DNA of 64,000 nucleotides from Saccopteryx bilineata (taxonomy: Eukaryota; Chordata; Mammalia; Chiroptera; Emballonuridae): positions 190,233,140 to 190,297,139 of the forward strand of contig NC_089493.1 in the NCBI RefSeq assembly GCF_036850765.1, in the 5' to 3' direction. Below the pieces are notes generated by a model that did not search any database, had not been told where the DNA came from, and worked only from the letters and a program-made list of their open reading frames with translations. Position numbers and translations under genes: made by a program. This document shows positions 33,992-45,263 of this stretch, one piece after another (the stretch's first letter is position 1; the number at the start of each line of letters is the position of its first letter).

Positions 33992-34244
33992 CCATATTTC
34001 CCCATGTATCAGACACACCCTTTTCCGAAAAATTTGGGGCCTAAAAACTAGGTGCATCTTATACAGTGGTTGTAAATATTTTTTATTTGCATTTCCCGTT
34101 TGAGGAGTTGTATGAATTTTATGATGAATAAAAAGAGTTCAATAACTCTATGTAATACTTTTTTTTTTTCTTTTTTCAAAATTTGGGCCCCCAAATTGAG
34201 GTACCTCTTATACATGGGAGCGCCTTATACATGGGGAAATACGG
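33992..34244. mobile_element. 253-bp MITE with 'ATTTCCCCATGTAT' inverted ends
   Basis: The left end reads ccatatttccccatgtat. The right end, reverse-complemented, reads ccgtatttccccatgtataa. Both abut TA (33990-33991 and 34245-34246), as expected for a Tc1/mariner-type insertion. The ends also carry internal repeats of 'ttatacatggg'. There is no coding capacity. Confidence 0.8.
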
Positions 34245-34246
34245 TA

Positions 34247-36584
34247 GCTCAGAGAGCTGGAGGAGAGGCCAGGCCTTCCTCCACAAGGACAGCAGTTCCG
34301 CAGCGGTTGCCTTCCTCTACTGGAGGCCACAGTTCCCGTGCTGCAGCGACCACTTCCACCCCCCTTCTCTCTTACAGGGTAGGACTAGGAACAGCTTCCA
34401 CTGTTGCTAAACCTGGGGCAGTCCCCACACCCCTTATTGATTCCTTCACCCTGACTCACTTTTCTAAACAGTCCCTTTACTGAACTTCCTTCAGTTACTC
34501 CTTTGAGTTGTGTGGGCTGTTTTCTACCAGAGACCCTGAACCTGACACAGGACTGCCCTGAACCAGTGCAGGCAGCTCTCTGAGGAGTGGGTGAACAGGG
34601 AAGGAGGGAGAAACCATGAACGCTCTGGTTCGAATTAAAGCCTGTGATCTCCGTTCAGTCCTCCTGGGAGAGAGAATAACCCAGGTAAGTGAACGCTAGG
34701 GCTCTGGTTATAAAGCTGGACAGATGAGAAACAGGGCTGAGGGGCCATGTGTTCAGCTGTGTGGCCCACATTGGCACCACAGAGTGCATTTGGCCCATTT
34801 TCCAGAAGTGTAAGTGGCATCTGGCTTCATTTAGAACTCAAACAACCATTTTGAGGGAACTTCGTATATGGCCTAGGAGATGATACAGCTCACAGCTGCT
34901 GATAATCCAATTAGGAAGACAAGATTAAGAAAGAGGAAAGAAGAGGAAAAAAAAAAATGTATATATATATAGTATATAATTAAATGCTAATTGATGTGGG
35001 TCAGATAGTAAGGGCTCTGAAAATTCTAATGAGGGAGAAATCACTTTACCCTGGAATGGAAGGGCTGAGTAATAATAGCATTTGACATTTGAAGAACAGA
35101 GTTGATGTTATCAGTGGAAAGGAACAGGGCCTGTGCATTGAGGGAAGCAGAAGCAAGGAGGCAGACATAGAATGTGTTCGGAGGTGGGAGAAGACGTTGG
35201 GAGCGTGAGTTATAAGAGAGTTTGAGGCATACTTCCGTTGGTCGGAAAGCAAACTTGAGAAAAAGAGCTTCGATGCCTGATTTTTCCTTGCACGTAACTT
35301 GGCCACCTTGCTTTAGAAGCTGGAGGGCTCTCTGCAGAGGCCATGGCTCTAACCTTGAGAGATGATACAGAATGCAGTTCCCAGAAGAGAACCAGAAATG
35401 TGCCCAAGACCTACCGTGCCTTGGTCTAAGAGGAGGCCAGATGATCTGGGGAGCTCTTGTTTCTCTAAACTGGTGCGTCAAGATGGCGACTCAGCCAGAT
35501 GTGGGGTGAGGCTCCTGGTCCTCACTGCCAAGCTGCTGACTTGAGCGGCCTGGCGGACAGGTGAGTGCAGCCACGGGCCTCTCCAAACTGTTCAGTGAAG
35601 ACTTGTCTCATATAAGAGCAAAGCAAGATCTGCCACTGGGGAAATGGCTCTCCAATCTGAGGAGTATTAATCACCTAATTAACCGGAACACCTGCTCATA
35701 AAACTCATCTCACCCAGGGAACCAAATTAAACAAAGCATGAGGATGTGCTGTGCAGACTTGGCGGTGGCATCTGCATCCTTGGCTGGCCTCCTTGGCACT
35801 GGGGCTCACAAAACTCTCTAGCCAGGTGTTGGGCTTGACAGAAACTTCAGAATTCCAGTCTTCTTTAGCTAGCTGTGGTTAGTGCAAACTCAGACAATCT
35901 CCTCTTGCCCCTGCTGTGCTTGGGTATATTCTGATTGTTTTTGCGTACATTAACTCTTTAATCCTCACAACTAAATGAAGTCCCCTATTGTGGCAGAAGT
36001 TGGCTGAAAGCTTACAGATCCACTTTCTTCTTCCTGGATACACAGGAAGACTACATTTCCCAGACTCCCTTGCAGTTAGGTTGTGGCCATGTACCTCATT
36101 TTGACCAATGAAGTATGTGCAGAAATGATGCAGATGACTTTCAGACTTGGTTTTACATAATCAGACAAGCCTTCTCTCTTTGTTGGCTGGAAAAATGGGC
36201 ATGGGGGGTATCCAGTGAAGGATCCCAAAGTGCCTTGAGATAAAGTCACAGAAAGGAAGACACCAACATCTCTGAATCACCACATAGAAGTCAGTGGCAA
36301 ACAGTCTGTAACATCAGAGAAACCTAAACTCCTCACTGAGATTTGGGGGGTGTTTATTGTAGCCATTAGCATTAATTACCCAGGCTGATATACCAGTGTA
36401 ATCTTGGAAGTTATGTTCCCCCTAATCACAAAGGATCAATCCTAGGGAAAGCTACTATCTATGTGGTATGACTTTAGAACAATAGAAAATTCCCCCCTCC
36501 CCAAAATAATACCTTTTCCTATTGGTTAATTGAGGAAATACTTTTAATTAATAACTCTCATTATCTTCTCTGTATTTCTTGTTT
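34247..36584. other. Unassigned upstream sequence
   Basis: About 2.3 kb without a confident feature. 36000-36400 ('acatttcccagactcccttg', 'aggttgtggccatgtacct') looks like an old LTR- or DNA-transposon-type repeat that I cannot name. A short (AT)n lies at about 34960-34980. Confidence 0.35.
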
Positions 36585-36990
36585 ATTCATTCAACATATA
36601 TTTACTTCCTAGATGTAGGTAGTGTTATACATGTTATAGGGAAGCCAAAGTAAACATGATTGCTACTCAGTTGCGTATGTGCGACTGATGTAGAATAAAC
36701 AACTAAACAAAAAAGTAAATATGTAATTACTAATTCTAAAGTGTTTGGAAGGGAATTAATAGTGATGTGATAAAGACTAACTGAGTCTGGCAATGTTTCC
36801 AAAAAGTCGTTAAGGGAAAAGACTCAAAATATAAGAAGAAGCTGGCTATGATATAATGGAGTTGGTAGGTCACCATTCCAAAAGACAAAACAGCACGTGC
36901 AAAGGCCCTGGAGTAGGAGTGAGCTAGTTGGGAACATAAAGAACGTAGGGCATGGAGGATGGATCCTGGAACAGGAGAGATACCTATTAT
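36585..36990 (-). mobile_element. L2 LINE fragment, reverse
   Basis: 'tttattcattcaacatatat' then, near 36890, 'cagcacgtgcaaaggccctg' and 'gagtaggagtgagctagttg' are reversed L2 3' region. Confidence 0.65.
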
Positions 36991-37941
36991 GGGAAGGTCC
37001 GAATTATTTCTCCATCACTGTTGTAAAGGAGACAATGAGTGACAGTGAGTGATACTACTCCTTTGATTTGTGTATGAAGAGAAGCCTAAATTTTTGGATT
37101 AATCTCATCTGACATAGAGACTATTGCAGTTCCAGGGCTTTTTGCATACAGGGGGATGATAAACTAATTAGAGGATTTGTATGAGAGCTATCTTCTATAG
37201 GCAGCATCCTGTTTTCCCATAGCTTTTAAGTTTTTCAATGTGGCTAGGGGTTAAGGGGTAGAGGTGATGAAGACCACTGGGGTAGGAAGTGATTACTCTA
37301 TCCTGGGTCAGGCACACACATATTAGCTCAATAATTAATTTAGGTCAAACTTTTGGAAAGAGAGAAAGAAATGAGACTTCAAACACTACTTGGCAAAACG
37401 TTCCTCTTAATCAAGCCCCTGACCACCTTTAGACATCTTCTTTTAACTGCAACAGGGCCAATCTCTAGGTAATGCTTTTTCTTGATGACTGCTAGTAGAG
37501 AAATTCTGGTTACAGGTTGCTAATTAGCCACCCTTTTGACCACCTACTTATATCCAAATCATGGTAGACATCACTAATCAAGCACAGTTTTCAACACAGA
37601 GCTCCTAGGGGGCTTCTCAATCATTCTCATTGTTCTGCTGAGGCAGCTTCCAGCAAGTGATTACACTGACAGATAAGTTCAAAAGCATTTGCCATCCCTG
37701 TCCCAGCTGTGCTTGTTTGGCTTGTGTTTTCATTCTTCCCTTCTACAGATAAAAGCATAGACAGAGGCGGCGGATAAATTGCAAAGGTGTCATTTAGTGA
37801 CCAGTGTGCTTTGAAATTTCTCTACCCTATCCATAGATCTCCACAGCTGCTATTTAGATCCACCAGCCCCAGATATTAAGGCAGCATACTCAGCAACCAG
37901 AATTTTATGCATCTAGTTCTCTGTTTATAAAACTGTGGATC
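36991..37941. other. Unassigned upstream sequence
   Basis: Nothing recognised. Confidence 0.4.
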
Positions 37942-38343
37942 TGCCTGACCAGGTGGTGGCGCAGTGGATAGAACAACAGACTGGGATGCAGGTTCAAGAC
38001 CCCGAGGTCGCTAGCTTGAGCGCAGGCTCATCTGGTTTGAGCAAAGCTCACCAGCTTGGACCCAAGGTCGCTGGTTTGAGCAAGGGGTTATTCGGTCTGC
38101 TATAGCCTTACGTCAAGGCACATATGAGAAAGCAATCAATGAACAACTAAGGTGTCACAACGAAAAACTAATGACTGATGCTTCTCATCTCTCTGTGTTC
38201 CTGTCTGTCTGTCCCTCTCTCTGACTCTCTATCTCTCTGTCTCTGTAAAAGAAAGAATGGAAGGAAGGAGGGAGGGAGGGAAGAAAGGGAGGGAGCAAGG
38301 GAGCGAGGGAGGGAGGGAGGGAGGGAAGGAGGGAGGAAGGAAG
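37942..38343 (+). mobile_element. tRNA-derived SINE, second lineage
   Basis: Begins 'tgcctgaccaggtggtggcg', has a B box ggttcaagacc (37991-38001), tandem 'aaggtcgctggtttgagc'-type blocks, 'aaagcaatcaatgaacaact' and a pyrimidine tail, then a long GGGA/GGAA microsatellite (38257-38343). 'ctgtggatc' (37933-37941) and 'ctgtagatc' (38344-38352) form the target duplication. Confidence 0.93.
38257..38343. repeat. (GGGA/GGAA)n microsatellite at SINE tail
   Basis: Purine-only tetranucleotide expansion that replaced or grew from the SINE poly-A tail. Confidence 0.95.
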
Positions 38344-38371
38344 CTGTAGATCCCCAGAAAGAAGATGCCTA

Positions 38372-39045
38372 CTGAGAAGGGCTCCTGGTGGCTCAACTGG
38401 GCTTAAATTTTTTAAAAAACAGAGTAAAAACAGAGCCTAGCAGCTCCTTCTAAACAGGGGTTTTCATGCAAACAACACTTCAGGGAGAAGCCTGCACTGA
38501 GCTGCCTGCCTCCTGCATAGAACTGCCTTTCTACACTGTGTTTCTGCCATCTGAGCCAGTTCTTCGGGAACTCCTGGAACCCTGTTTCAATCAATAGGAC
38601 TGAGGTTTCCACATCCAATTGAAGTTGCCCAGCTATAGCCCCATCAGCATCTTCACTGACCAATCAGGACAGTGCCTTTTGGACCAATTAAACTGCAAGG
38701 ATTTTGAGTCCTCATCTGCATGATGATGAACCAATCAGAGGCCGGTGGTGGGGCGGGGTGGGCAGGGGGGGCAAGGACCTCGGTCTATATGAGCCGGCTC
38801 ACCTCTGGCTCGGAGAGTGCAGTTTCCCTTTCTACCAAAGACTGAAGATAGTGTTTCCCTGGCTGGAGCTAAGACATCAAAGATGTGGCACCAGAGCAGG
38901 CCAGAGCTGCTTAGCTGAATAAGGGCCTGGCCCCAGAGCTTCCTAGCCCTGGAGACACCTCATAGCTGAGTTGTTGCACCACTGAACTGTTTGCACTGAA
39001 TAGTTTCTTTATTCATCGCACCCCAAATCAGGGTTCCTGTTGGCA
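38372..39045 (+). mobile_element. Candidate solo retroviral-type LTR with promoter-like core
   Basis: Ordered promoter elements are visible: CCAAT motifs at about 38660, 38682 and 38730, a GC box (gtggggcggggtggg, about 38746), then a TATA-like tctatatgagcc (about 38784). Downstream lie a G/C-rich R-like stretch, 'tttctttattcatcgcaccc' and an end near 'gttggca', followed by 'ttggcgccaatgacc', which may be a degraded primer-binding site. No viral genes follow. Boundaries are approximate and the family is not assigned. A non-repeat promoter is the alternative. Confidence 0.5.
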
Positions 39046-39124
39046 TTTAATTGGCGCCAATGACCATTCATTGACAAAGCAAAAATGTGGATGATAATTT
39101 CACTGTACCCAAGAAGGATACAAT

Positions 39125-39260
39125 ATAGAGCAGCAGTTCTCAACCCCAGATACATACTGGAAACCCTGGGGAGCTTTTATGCTATACAATTCCCAAACAC
39201 CATGCTATACTAATTAATTTCACATCTACATATACATCCTAAAAAACTCAGCAACCCCAG
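39125..39260 (+). mobile_element. hAT (MER5-like) fragment
   Basis: Starts 'cagcagttctcaaccccaga' and continues 'ctggaaaccctggggagctt', a hAT-Charlie-style end. Confidence 0.5.
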
Positions 39261-39269
39261 ATCTAGTGT

Positions 39270-39680
39270 ACACATGTAAAAAAGGATGCTAATTATAGTA
39301 TTGCAAGCAAAGGAAAATTATTGGGAAAACCTAAGTGTCTATCAAAATAGTGGACAAATAAATTGTGGTTATACATACAGTGGAAAACACGCAGCTGTTT
39401 ATATGTCCTTTATTGACACATTCATATGAATAAAGTAATTAGAAAATCAATAGAAATGTAAACACTAAATTCTGGACAGTAGCCACCTATGGGGAAGAAG
39501 GAAGGGCAAAGGGATAAGAAGCTTCAGCTCTGATGTTTTCTTTCTTTATAAAATTGTTAAACAAGTATGGCTGAATACTAATGTCTAGTAAAGATAATGG
39601 GTCAGTTCAAGAGTGATTTTATATTATTTTTTCAACTTTTATATATGCTAAACTATTTCAAGTAAAAATCATTTTCTCTG
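39270..39680 (+). mobile_element. Old LINE-1 3' fragment
   Basis: 'cctaagtgtctatcaaaata', 'ggacaaataaattgtggtta' and 'tgggggaagaa'-like 3'UTR sequence indicate the end of L1 ORF2 and its 3'UTR, with multiple stops. Confidence 0.6.
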
Positions 39681-39839
39681 CCACTACGATAATCAAGTGA
39701 GATGTATGAAACATCATTAGCACAGTGCTCCCTAACTGGTAGTCAATACTTGGTCATTAAACAGTAGATAGTTGTACTATGAAGTCATCAATTATGTTCC
39801 AATATGCTCAAATACATTCAACATAATAAATTTTAATAG

Positions 39840-40070
39840 TATATTTGAAGTAATATAAATGCCCAATATAAATTGTTGTGTAAACTATAGTACATTCATT
39901 CACATAAATGTACACATTAAAATGAAACCATTGAAATAGTGGTTTTGAAGGTTAATGTCATAGAAAACATAATGTTAAATAAAAGAAATGATATGTAATA
40001 TCAGAGGTATATGGGGTATCTAATTATGAGGAGACTGGAATAAAAATTGGCATTAAAAAAAACCACCATG
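39840..40070 (+). mobile_element. Old LINE-1 3' fragment
   Basis: 'aaattgttgtgtaaactata', 'tacattcattcacataaatg' and 'catagaaaacataatgttaa' resemble diverged L1 ORF2-end sequence. Confidence 0.45.
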
Positions 40071-40346
40071 GAGTTCTTTGCTATCTTTGCAATTTTTTGT
40101 TTTAATTCTTATGATTTAAAAAATTAAGATACCAAATAGAGTTCATACTTTTCTAGGTAGCATCCAAAGAAAAAAGTACCATATAATTAATATTATCAGA
40201 TATAACACTGTACATTTATGTAGTTTCCCATTTGAGGCAATTATGAATAAGGTTGTCGGAACATTCTTGCACATTTCTCGTTTACATATCTCTGACTTCC
40301 TGTTGGGTATATCTAGGAGTAGAATTACTAGGTTATAGGAAAGATT

Positions 40347-41206
40347 TGTTTTCTCTTGATGCTGTGACAAAATGTCATAAACTTAATGGCTTAAGATAAG
40401 AAAAATTTAATAACTTACAGATCAGAAGTTCAACATGAATATCGAGTGGGTGAAGAGCAAGGTGTGGGCAGGGTTGCGTTTCTTTCTGGAGCTTCTAGAA
40501 GATAATTCATTTCCTTGCCCTTTCCAGCTTCTAGAGGCACCTACTTTCCTTGGCTCATGCCTACCTTCTTCCAGTAACTTTGATCTGAATTCCACTTACT
40601 TTTTCATCTGGTTCTCTCTTCTAATTCCTTCTTCCACTTTTTTTTTTTTTTCTGAAGTGAGAAGCAGGAAGGCAGAGAGACAGACTCCCACATGTGCTTG
40701 ACCAGGATTTACCTGAATGCCCACTAGTGGGCGATGCTCTGCCCATCTGGGGCATTGCTCCATTGCAACCGGAGCCATTCTAGCACCTGAGGCAGAGGCC
40801 ATAGAGCCATCCTCAGCACCCGGGCCATCTTTGCTCCAATGGAGCCTTGGCTGCAGGAGGTTAAGAGAGAGATAGAGAGAAAGGAGAGGTAGAAGGGTGA
40901 AGAAGCAGATGGGTGCTTTTCCTATGTGCCCTGGCCAGGAATCAAACTCATGACTTTCACATACTGGGCCAATGCTCTACCACTGAGCCAACAGGCCAGG
41001 GCCTCCTTCTTCCACTTTTAAAGGCCCTTGTGATCACATTGAGCACACACAGATAAATCTCCTTATTTTAAGGTCAGGTGATTTGATTTGCAATCTCAAT
41101 TTCATCTGCAAACTTAATTCTTCTTCACCATGTAACCTAACGTATTCACAGATTCTGAAGATTAGGCCATGGGCATCTTTGGAGAGCCATTATTCTGCCT
41201 ATCACA
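40347..41206 (-). mobile_element. MaLR-type (MLT1-like) solo LTR, reverse, with nested SINE
   Basis: Reverse-complemented, it starts TGTGATAGGCAGAATAATGG and ends ...GAGAAAACA. Internal blocks 'cagatcagaagttcaacatg', 'gcagggttgcgtttctttct' and 'cccttgtgatcacattgagc' match ERVL-MaLR LTRs. Flanks aagatt (40341-40346) and aaggtt (41207-41212) look like a target duplication. Without the SINE it is about 480 bp, a normal LTR size. It has no coding content. Confidence 0.75.
40642..41003 (-). mobile_element. tRNA-derived SINE, Rhin-1-like, reverse, perfect 16-bp target duplication
   Basis: A poly-T start, then the reversed body ('ctttgctccaatggagcc', 'gccctggccaggaatcaaac') to the reversed head 'gagccaacaggccagggcc'. 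'tccttcttccactttt' occurs at 40626-40641 and again at 41004-41019. The body is more diverged than the copies at 836 and 22953. Confidence 0.95.
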
Positions 41207-41830
41207 AAGGTTATGCTTATGTTCAGCTTTACTTTAATGTGTGATACCTTTCCAAAGTGTATATACCTCTATACATTCTACAACAGTGGAGTAAGGGTCA
41301 AATTGCTTGATATCTTTGCCAATGCTTATTTTTTTCACTTTATTCATTTTGATGGCATTATACTGATATCTCACAGATGTTTTCATTTCTGTCTCCCTAA
41401 TGACAAATGATGTTGAGTATCTTTTCTAGTGTTAACTAAATTTTGGAAAGCTGCTTTTTTTAAGAACTGATTTGAGTCTTTTGTCCATTTTTCTACTGGG
41501 TTTTTGTCTTTATTATTAAGTTGTAGGAGTTCCTTAGATATTATGGGTAGCAATCCTTTGTGAGGTGTATGTACTATAAATATCTTCTCTTAATCTGGCC
41601 TGCATTTTTACTTTCGGAGTGGTGCCTTTTGATAAGTAGAAGTACTTAATTCTAACATAGTCAAATGGTCTTTTATTGTTAGTATTTTATAGTTATTCTA
41701 TTTAAGACATATTTGCTTTTTTCATGTTTTCATTTCGAATCTCTATTTTTTTATATTTAGACCTATACTACACCTGGGATTTTTGTATAATGTGAGGTAT
41801 AAGTCAAATTTTAATTTTTCTCATATTGCT

Positions 41831-42224
41831 ATCAAATTGATAAAAAATTAATTTATTGGAAAAACACTTCACCTCCTACTTCATTTCAGTGTCACCTCTG
41901 TCATAAAATGAGTAAATATATATGTGTATGTGTCCTTTAAATTGACTTTTTAATTTAAAATGCGATGTTTTTAATATTTAAAGGATCTATCAATTTCTTT
42001 TTTTGAAATAATGTTTTTTCAATTTTCCAAAATCCTATTCTATATTTCTGTAAATGATTTTTTCAACATTCAAAGTGTAATATTTCATATAGTCACTATC
42101 ATATAGTTCCATTATTTCAAACTTTTGGAGGGTTAATTCCATTTTTTAATGTCTGCTGTTCTCTTCATAGTGGATTGCTTCCCTATGCGGTTTTACTTTT
42201 TGTACGCAATCTTCTTTACAGTGA

Positions 42225-42226
<2 letters not shown>
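41831..42226. other. A/T-rich, probably L1-derived
   Basis: Style and composition resemble antisense L1, but no diagnostic block was found. Confidence 0.35.

Positions 42227-42260
<34 letters not shown>
42227..42260. repeat. (TG)n microsatellite
   Basis: About 17 TG dinucleotides. Confidence 0.97.
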
Positions 42261-42262
<2 letters not shown>

Positions 42263-42294
42263 GAATCACATACAGCATAAGTTTTGGCCTAACA

Positions 42295-42392
42295 CAGTAT
42301 CTAATCACTAGGGTGTACACCTGAAACTAATATAATAATGTATATTAACTGTAATTGAAAAAAAACTATTTAACAATAAAAATAATGTTTTA
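42295..42392 (+). mobile_element. LINE-1 3' terminus fragment
   Basis: 'gggtgtacacctgaaactaa', 'tataataatgtatattaact' and 'gtaattgaaaaaaaac' match the common L1 3'UTR end. Confidence 0.65.
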
Positions 42393-43482
42393 AGTCTATT
42401 GTTCTTTCATGCAAAGTCTGGAGCTGCCTTCTAAGCAGTTATCCAGCAACCCAGCTATTTCAATCTAGTGGCTAACCTATCTCAGGATGCAGCTGCCACT
42501 GTCACTGAGGAATGAAAAAGGAAGGACAGGAGAGCTCATGCCTTTTTTTCTGTGCTTTAGTCCAGAAGTGACCTATGTCACTTCCACTTACAGTTCATTG
42601 CCTAGAAATAAGTCACATGGCCCTACATGCAACTGGCCTGGAAATAGTAGGGGAGTATATGAGTATTTGATGAGCAGTAAATGTTTCTGCTTTTTAATCA
42701 CAAATATTCCTTTTCCCCTTTCTTCCTGATTGTAGAGAACATTCAGGCCCTCCCTTCCCTTCAAGGGAAGCAACACAAAGGTAGAATTAGTCATTTCATC
42801 TAGTTCAGATTCCATCCAATCCAGACATGGTTGGCCTTTTGAGGACTTTGAGCCAAAAAAGACAAAGATCTGCCCCTCTCCTCAACACAGTGATAGAATT
42901 TCAGTGAGCACATCTATCCATTCAGAAAGGGTGAAAAGGGAGATATACAACAGTTATCTGTCTGCAGCAATTCTGAAATGGCACTGGGCAGACACTGTGA
43001 GGGTTCACTTGAATGGGAATGGAAATTTCTTGATTATTAATTAGTTTCTATAGCCATATTCTTTAATATCAAGTTCTTGGAAGGTTCATTCTTCAGTTAG
43101 TGGTGTCTGTTCCTTCTCCCTCATGATTGACTAATTTCTGTCTTCTTGGGTACTTTGTAACTTTTGTTTGTGAGCTGGTCATCAGTATGGATTTATGTGT
43201 GCATGAGTGTTGTAGTCAGTCATATGAAAGTGTTTCTCCCAACTGCTCCAGGGAATTCACCAGCCCTGGACTGCTTCTTTCAAACATCAGTTTCTCAGTT
43301 GGGGATTTTCATGTCATAAGTAGTTTAAATTTAGACTCACATGCACCCAAACACAAGCTTTGGGATATGATTTCTCATGGGAAATTTCTGACTTCTCTGA
43401 GCCACAGGGCATTCAGTTAAAGATTTTCTTGTCCTTTTCCCAATCTTACTGCCCAATTCTCTTTCCCAGAGGTAATCGGTAT
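42393..43482. other. Unassigned upstream sequence
   Basis: Nothing recognised; open frames are short. Confidence 0.4.
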
Positions 43483-44400
43483 TCTAGAGATGGTCTGCAT
43501 CCTTCCCATTTGTGTATTTTTACTTTAACTTTGTGCCTCTAAAATAGTATATAGTATTGAAATACATACTTTTTAAAATTTATGTTCAATATTCAGAGTG
43601 GAACAAAAGTAGGTTTATAGTTGTGAGTACATGGAACAAAGTTTATTCTTATATTATTATTAATTATTGCATTATTTTCCAACTGAGTAACTGTAAGCCT
43701 ACTTTTGCCTTACCCAGTATATGTTAAAATTTATACAAATGGCATCATATTTGTGGTTATTCAATACTGCAATTTGCTATTTTCCCCCAATAAACATATA
43801 TTCATAATTTAAATATGTTGATAAGTACAGATCAAGCTCATTCATTTTAATTGCTCTATAGTATTCTACTGTAAGAAAAAATCCCTCAAAAACTCAACAT
43901 GTTAAAATTTTTCTATGAATTGAAATGTAGGTTGTTTTCAATTATTCACTATTACAAATTACTGCCACATAAATGTTCTTTGTATACATTTGTGGAAGTG
44001 TATTTGGGCCTTATAATTGTTATGGATCTATTTGGTCATAGGATTTGGACATCTTTAACTTTATTAAATATGGGCAAACTACAATCCTAAGTGGTTGTGC
44101 CAATTTATATTTAGAAGTTTTTTGATAGACAATATGGTGTTGGCTTTTCAAAATCCAGGTCAAACTTGGTTTTGTTAGATCTTTTTTTCATATGATAGAT
44201 AGAAAATGTTACCTCATTGTGGTTTTAATTTGCAGTTATAAGATTATTATATAAGGTTGAGATTTTTTTCTATGATTATTGACTTTTCAGGTTTCTTCTG
44301 TGAATTTTTTCATTTTTCTATTATAAATTAAGGGTTCCATTATTGATTTATGAGAAAGTTTTATATACGTTATTTTGGATATCATCTTTTGTCAGCTCTG
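43483..44400 (-). mobile_element. Old LINE-1, reverse, hosting a small MITE
   Basis: Antisense L1 blocks occur in order: 'gctctatagtattctactgt', 'tgtaggttgttttcaattat', 'ctcattgtggttttaatttg' and 'tatcatcttttgtcagc'. Heavily diverged. Confidence 0.75.
43592..43717. mobile_element. 126-bp mariner-type MITE
   Basis: The left end carries 'ggaacaaaagtaggtttata'. The right end, reverse-complemented, carries 'aggcaaaagtaggcttacag'. TA flanks each end (43590-43591 and 43718-43719). The centre is A/T-rich and non-coding. It interrupts the reverse L1. Confidence 0.8.
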
Positions 44401-44710
44401 AATGGTATTTTCTTCCAATGTGTGGCGTGGAAGCCTTTCTTGAAGTCCTAAGGAATTCTTACTTGATTGGGGTTTATGGAGTGTGTTGCTAAAATGTATT
44501 GTTTCTCCTTTTATACCTTGCTCTAGTGTGGCATGGAACATGAGACATTTCCATGTTCCTGTGGGACCCATGCACATATTGCTCTTACTGCTGGATTGAT
44601 TGCCTCACTGAGTTGTGTAACTGGGACCCCTGCCTGCCAGTAGGACCCGGGGCTCACTGGTGACTTTAGACCTGGAGTAATATTTATATTAATATATAAT
44701 ATTAATATAT

Positions 44711-44743
44711 TATGGGTAATATAATTGTAATATATTACCCATA
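44711..44743. repeat. Perfect 13-bp inverted repeat, 7-nt loop
   Basis: tatgggtaatata (44711-44723) and tatattacccata (44731-44743) are exact reverse complements, within an AT-rich tract that begins near 44670. Confidence 0.9.
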
Positions 44744-44782
44744 CACACTGTCTCTTGGTGGCTATTTAAAGAGCCTTTGCTG

Positions 44783-45248
44783 GCATTGTTCACAGTGGCC
44801 AAGGTATGGAAACAACCAAAAACCCCTTCAGTAGATGACTGGATAAAGAAGATGTGGTACATATATACTATGGAATACTACTCAGCCATAAGAAATGATG
44901 ACATTGCATCATTTACAACAACATGGATGGACCTTGATAACATTATATTGAGTGAAAGTAAATCAGAAAAAACTAAGAACTATATGATTCCATACATAGG
45001 GGGGACATAAAAATGAGACTCAAAGACATGGACAAGAGTATGATGGTTACCGGGGGTGGGGTGAGAGGGAGGGGCACAAAGAAAACCAGATAGAAGGTGA
45101 CAGAAGACAATTTGACTTTTGGTGATGGGTATGCAACATAATTAAGTGTCAAAATACCCTGGAGATGTTTTCTCTGAACATATGTACCCTGATTTATTAA
45201 TGTCACCCCATTAAAATTAATAAAAACAACAACACAGAATTGAAAAAA
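44783..45248 (+). mobile_element. 5'-truncated LINE-1 with perfect 15-bp target duplication
   Basis: Encodes the intact-looking C-terminal end of ORF2 (DDWIKKMWYIYTMEYYSAI, then TTWMDLDNIILSES), followed by a 3'UTR with 'gggtggggtgagagggaggg', 'caccccattaaaattaataa' and a poly-A. 'aaagagcctttgctg' flanks it exactly (44768-44782 and 45249-45263). It is the best-preserved L1 in the window and looks recent. It is too short to be active. Confidence 0.95.
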
Positions 45249-45263
45249 AAAGAGCCTTTGCTG

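Larger units (their letters stand above)
40145..41830 (-). mobile_element. Old LINE-1, reverse, split by a nested LTR and SINE
   Basis: L1 sequence at 40145-40346 ('ggagtagaattactaggtta') stops and resumes at 41213 ('ctttccaaagtgtatatacc', 'caaatgatgttgagtatctt', 'gagtcttttgtccattttt', 'gagttccttagatattatgg'). The two halves are collinear in the L1 antisense order, so the intervening 860 bp is an insertion. Confidence 0.8.
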
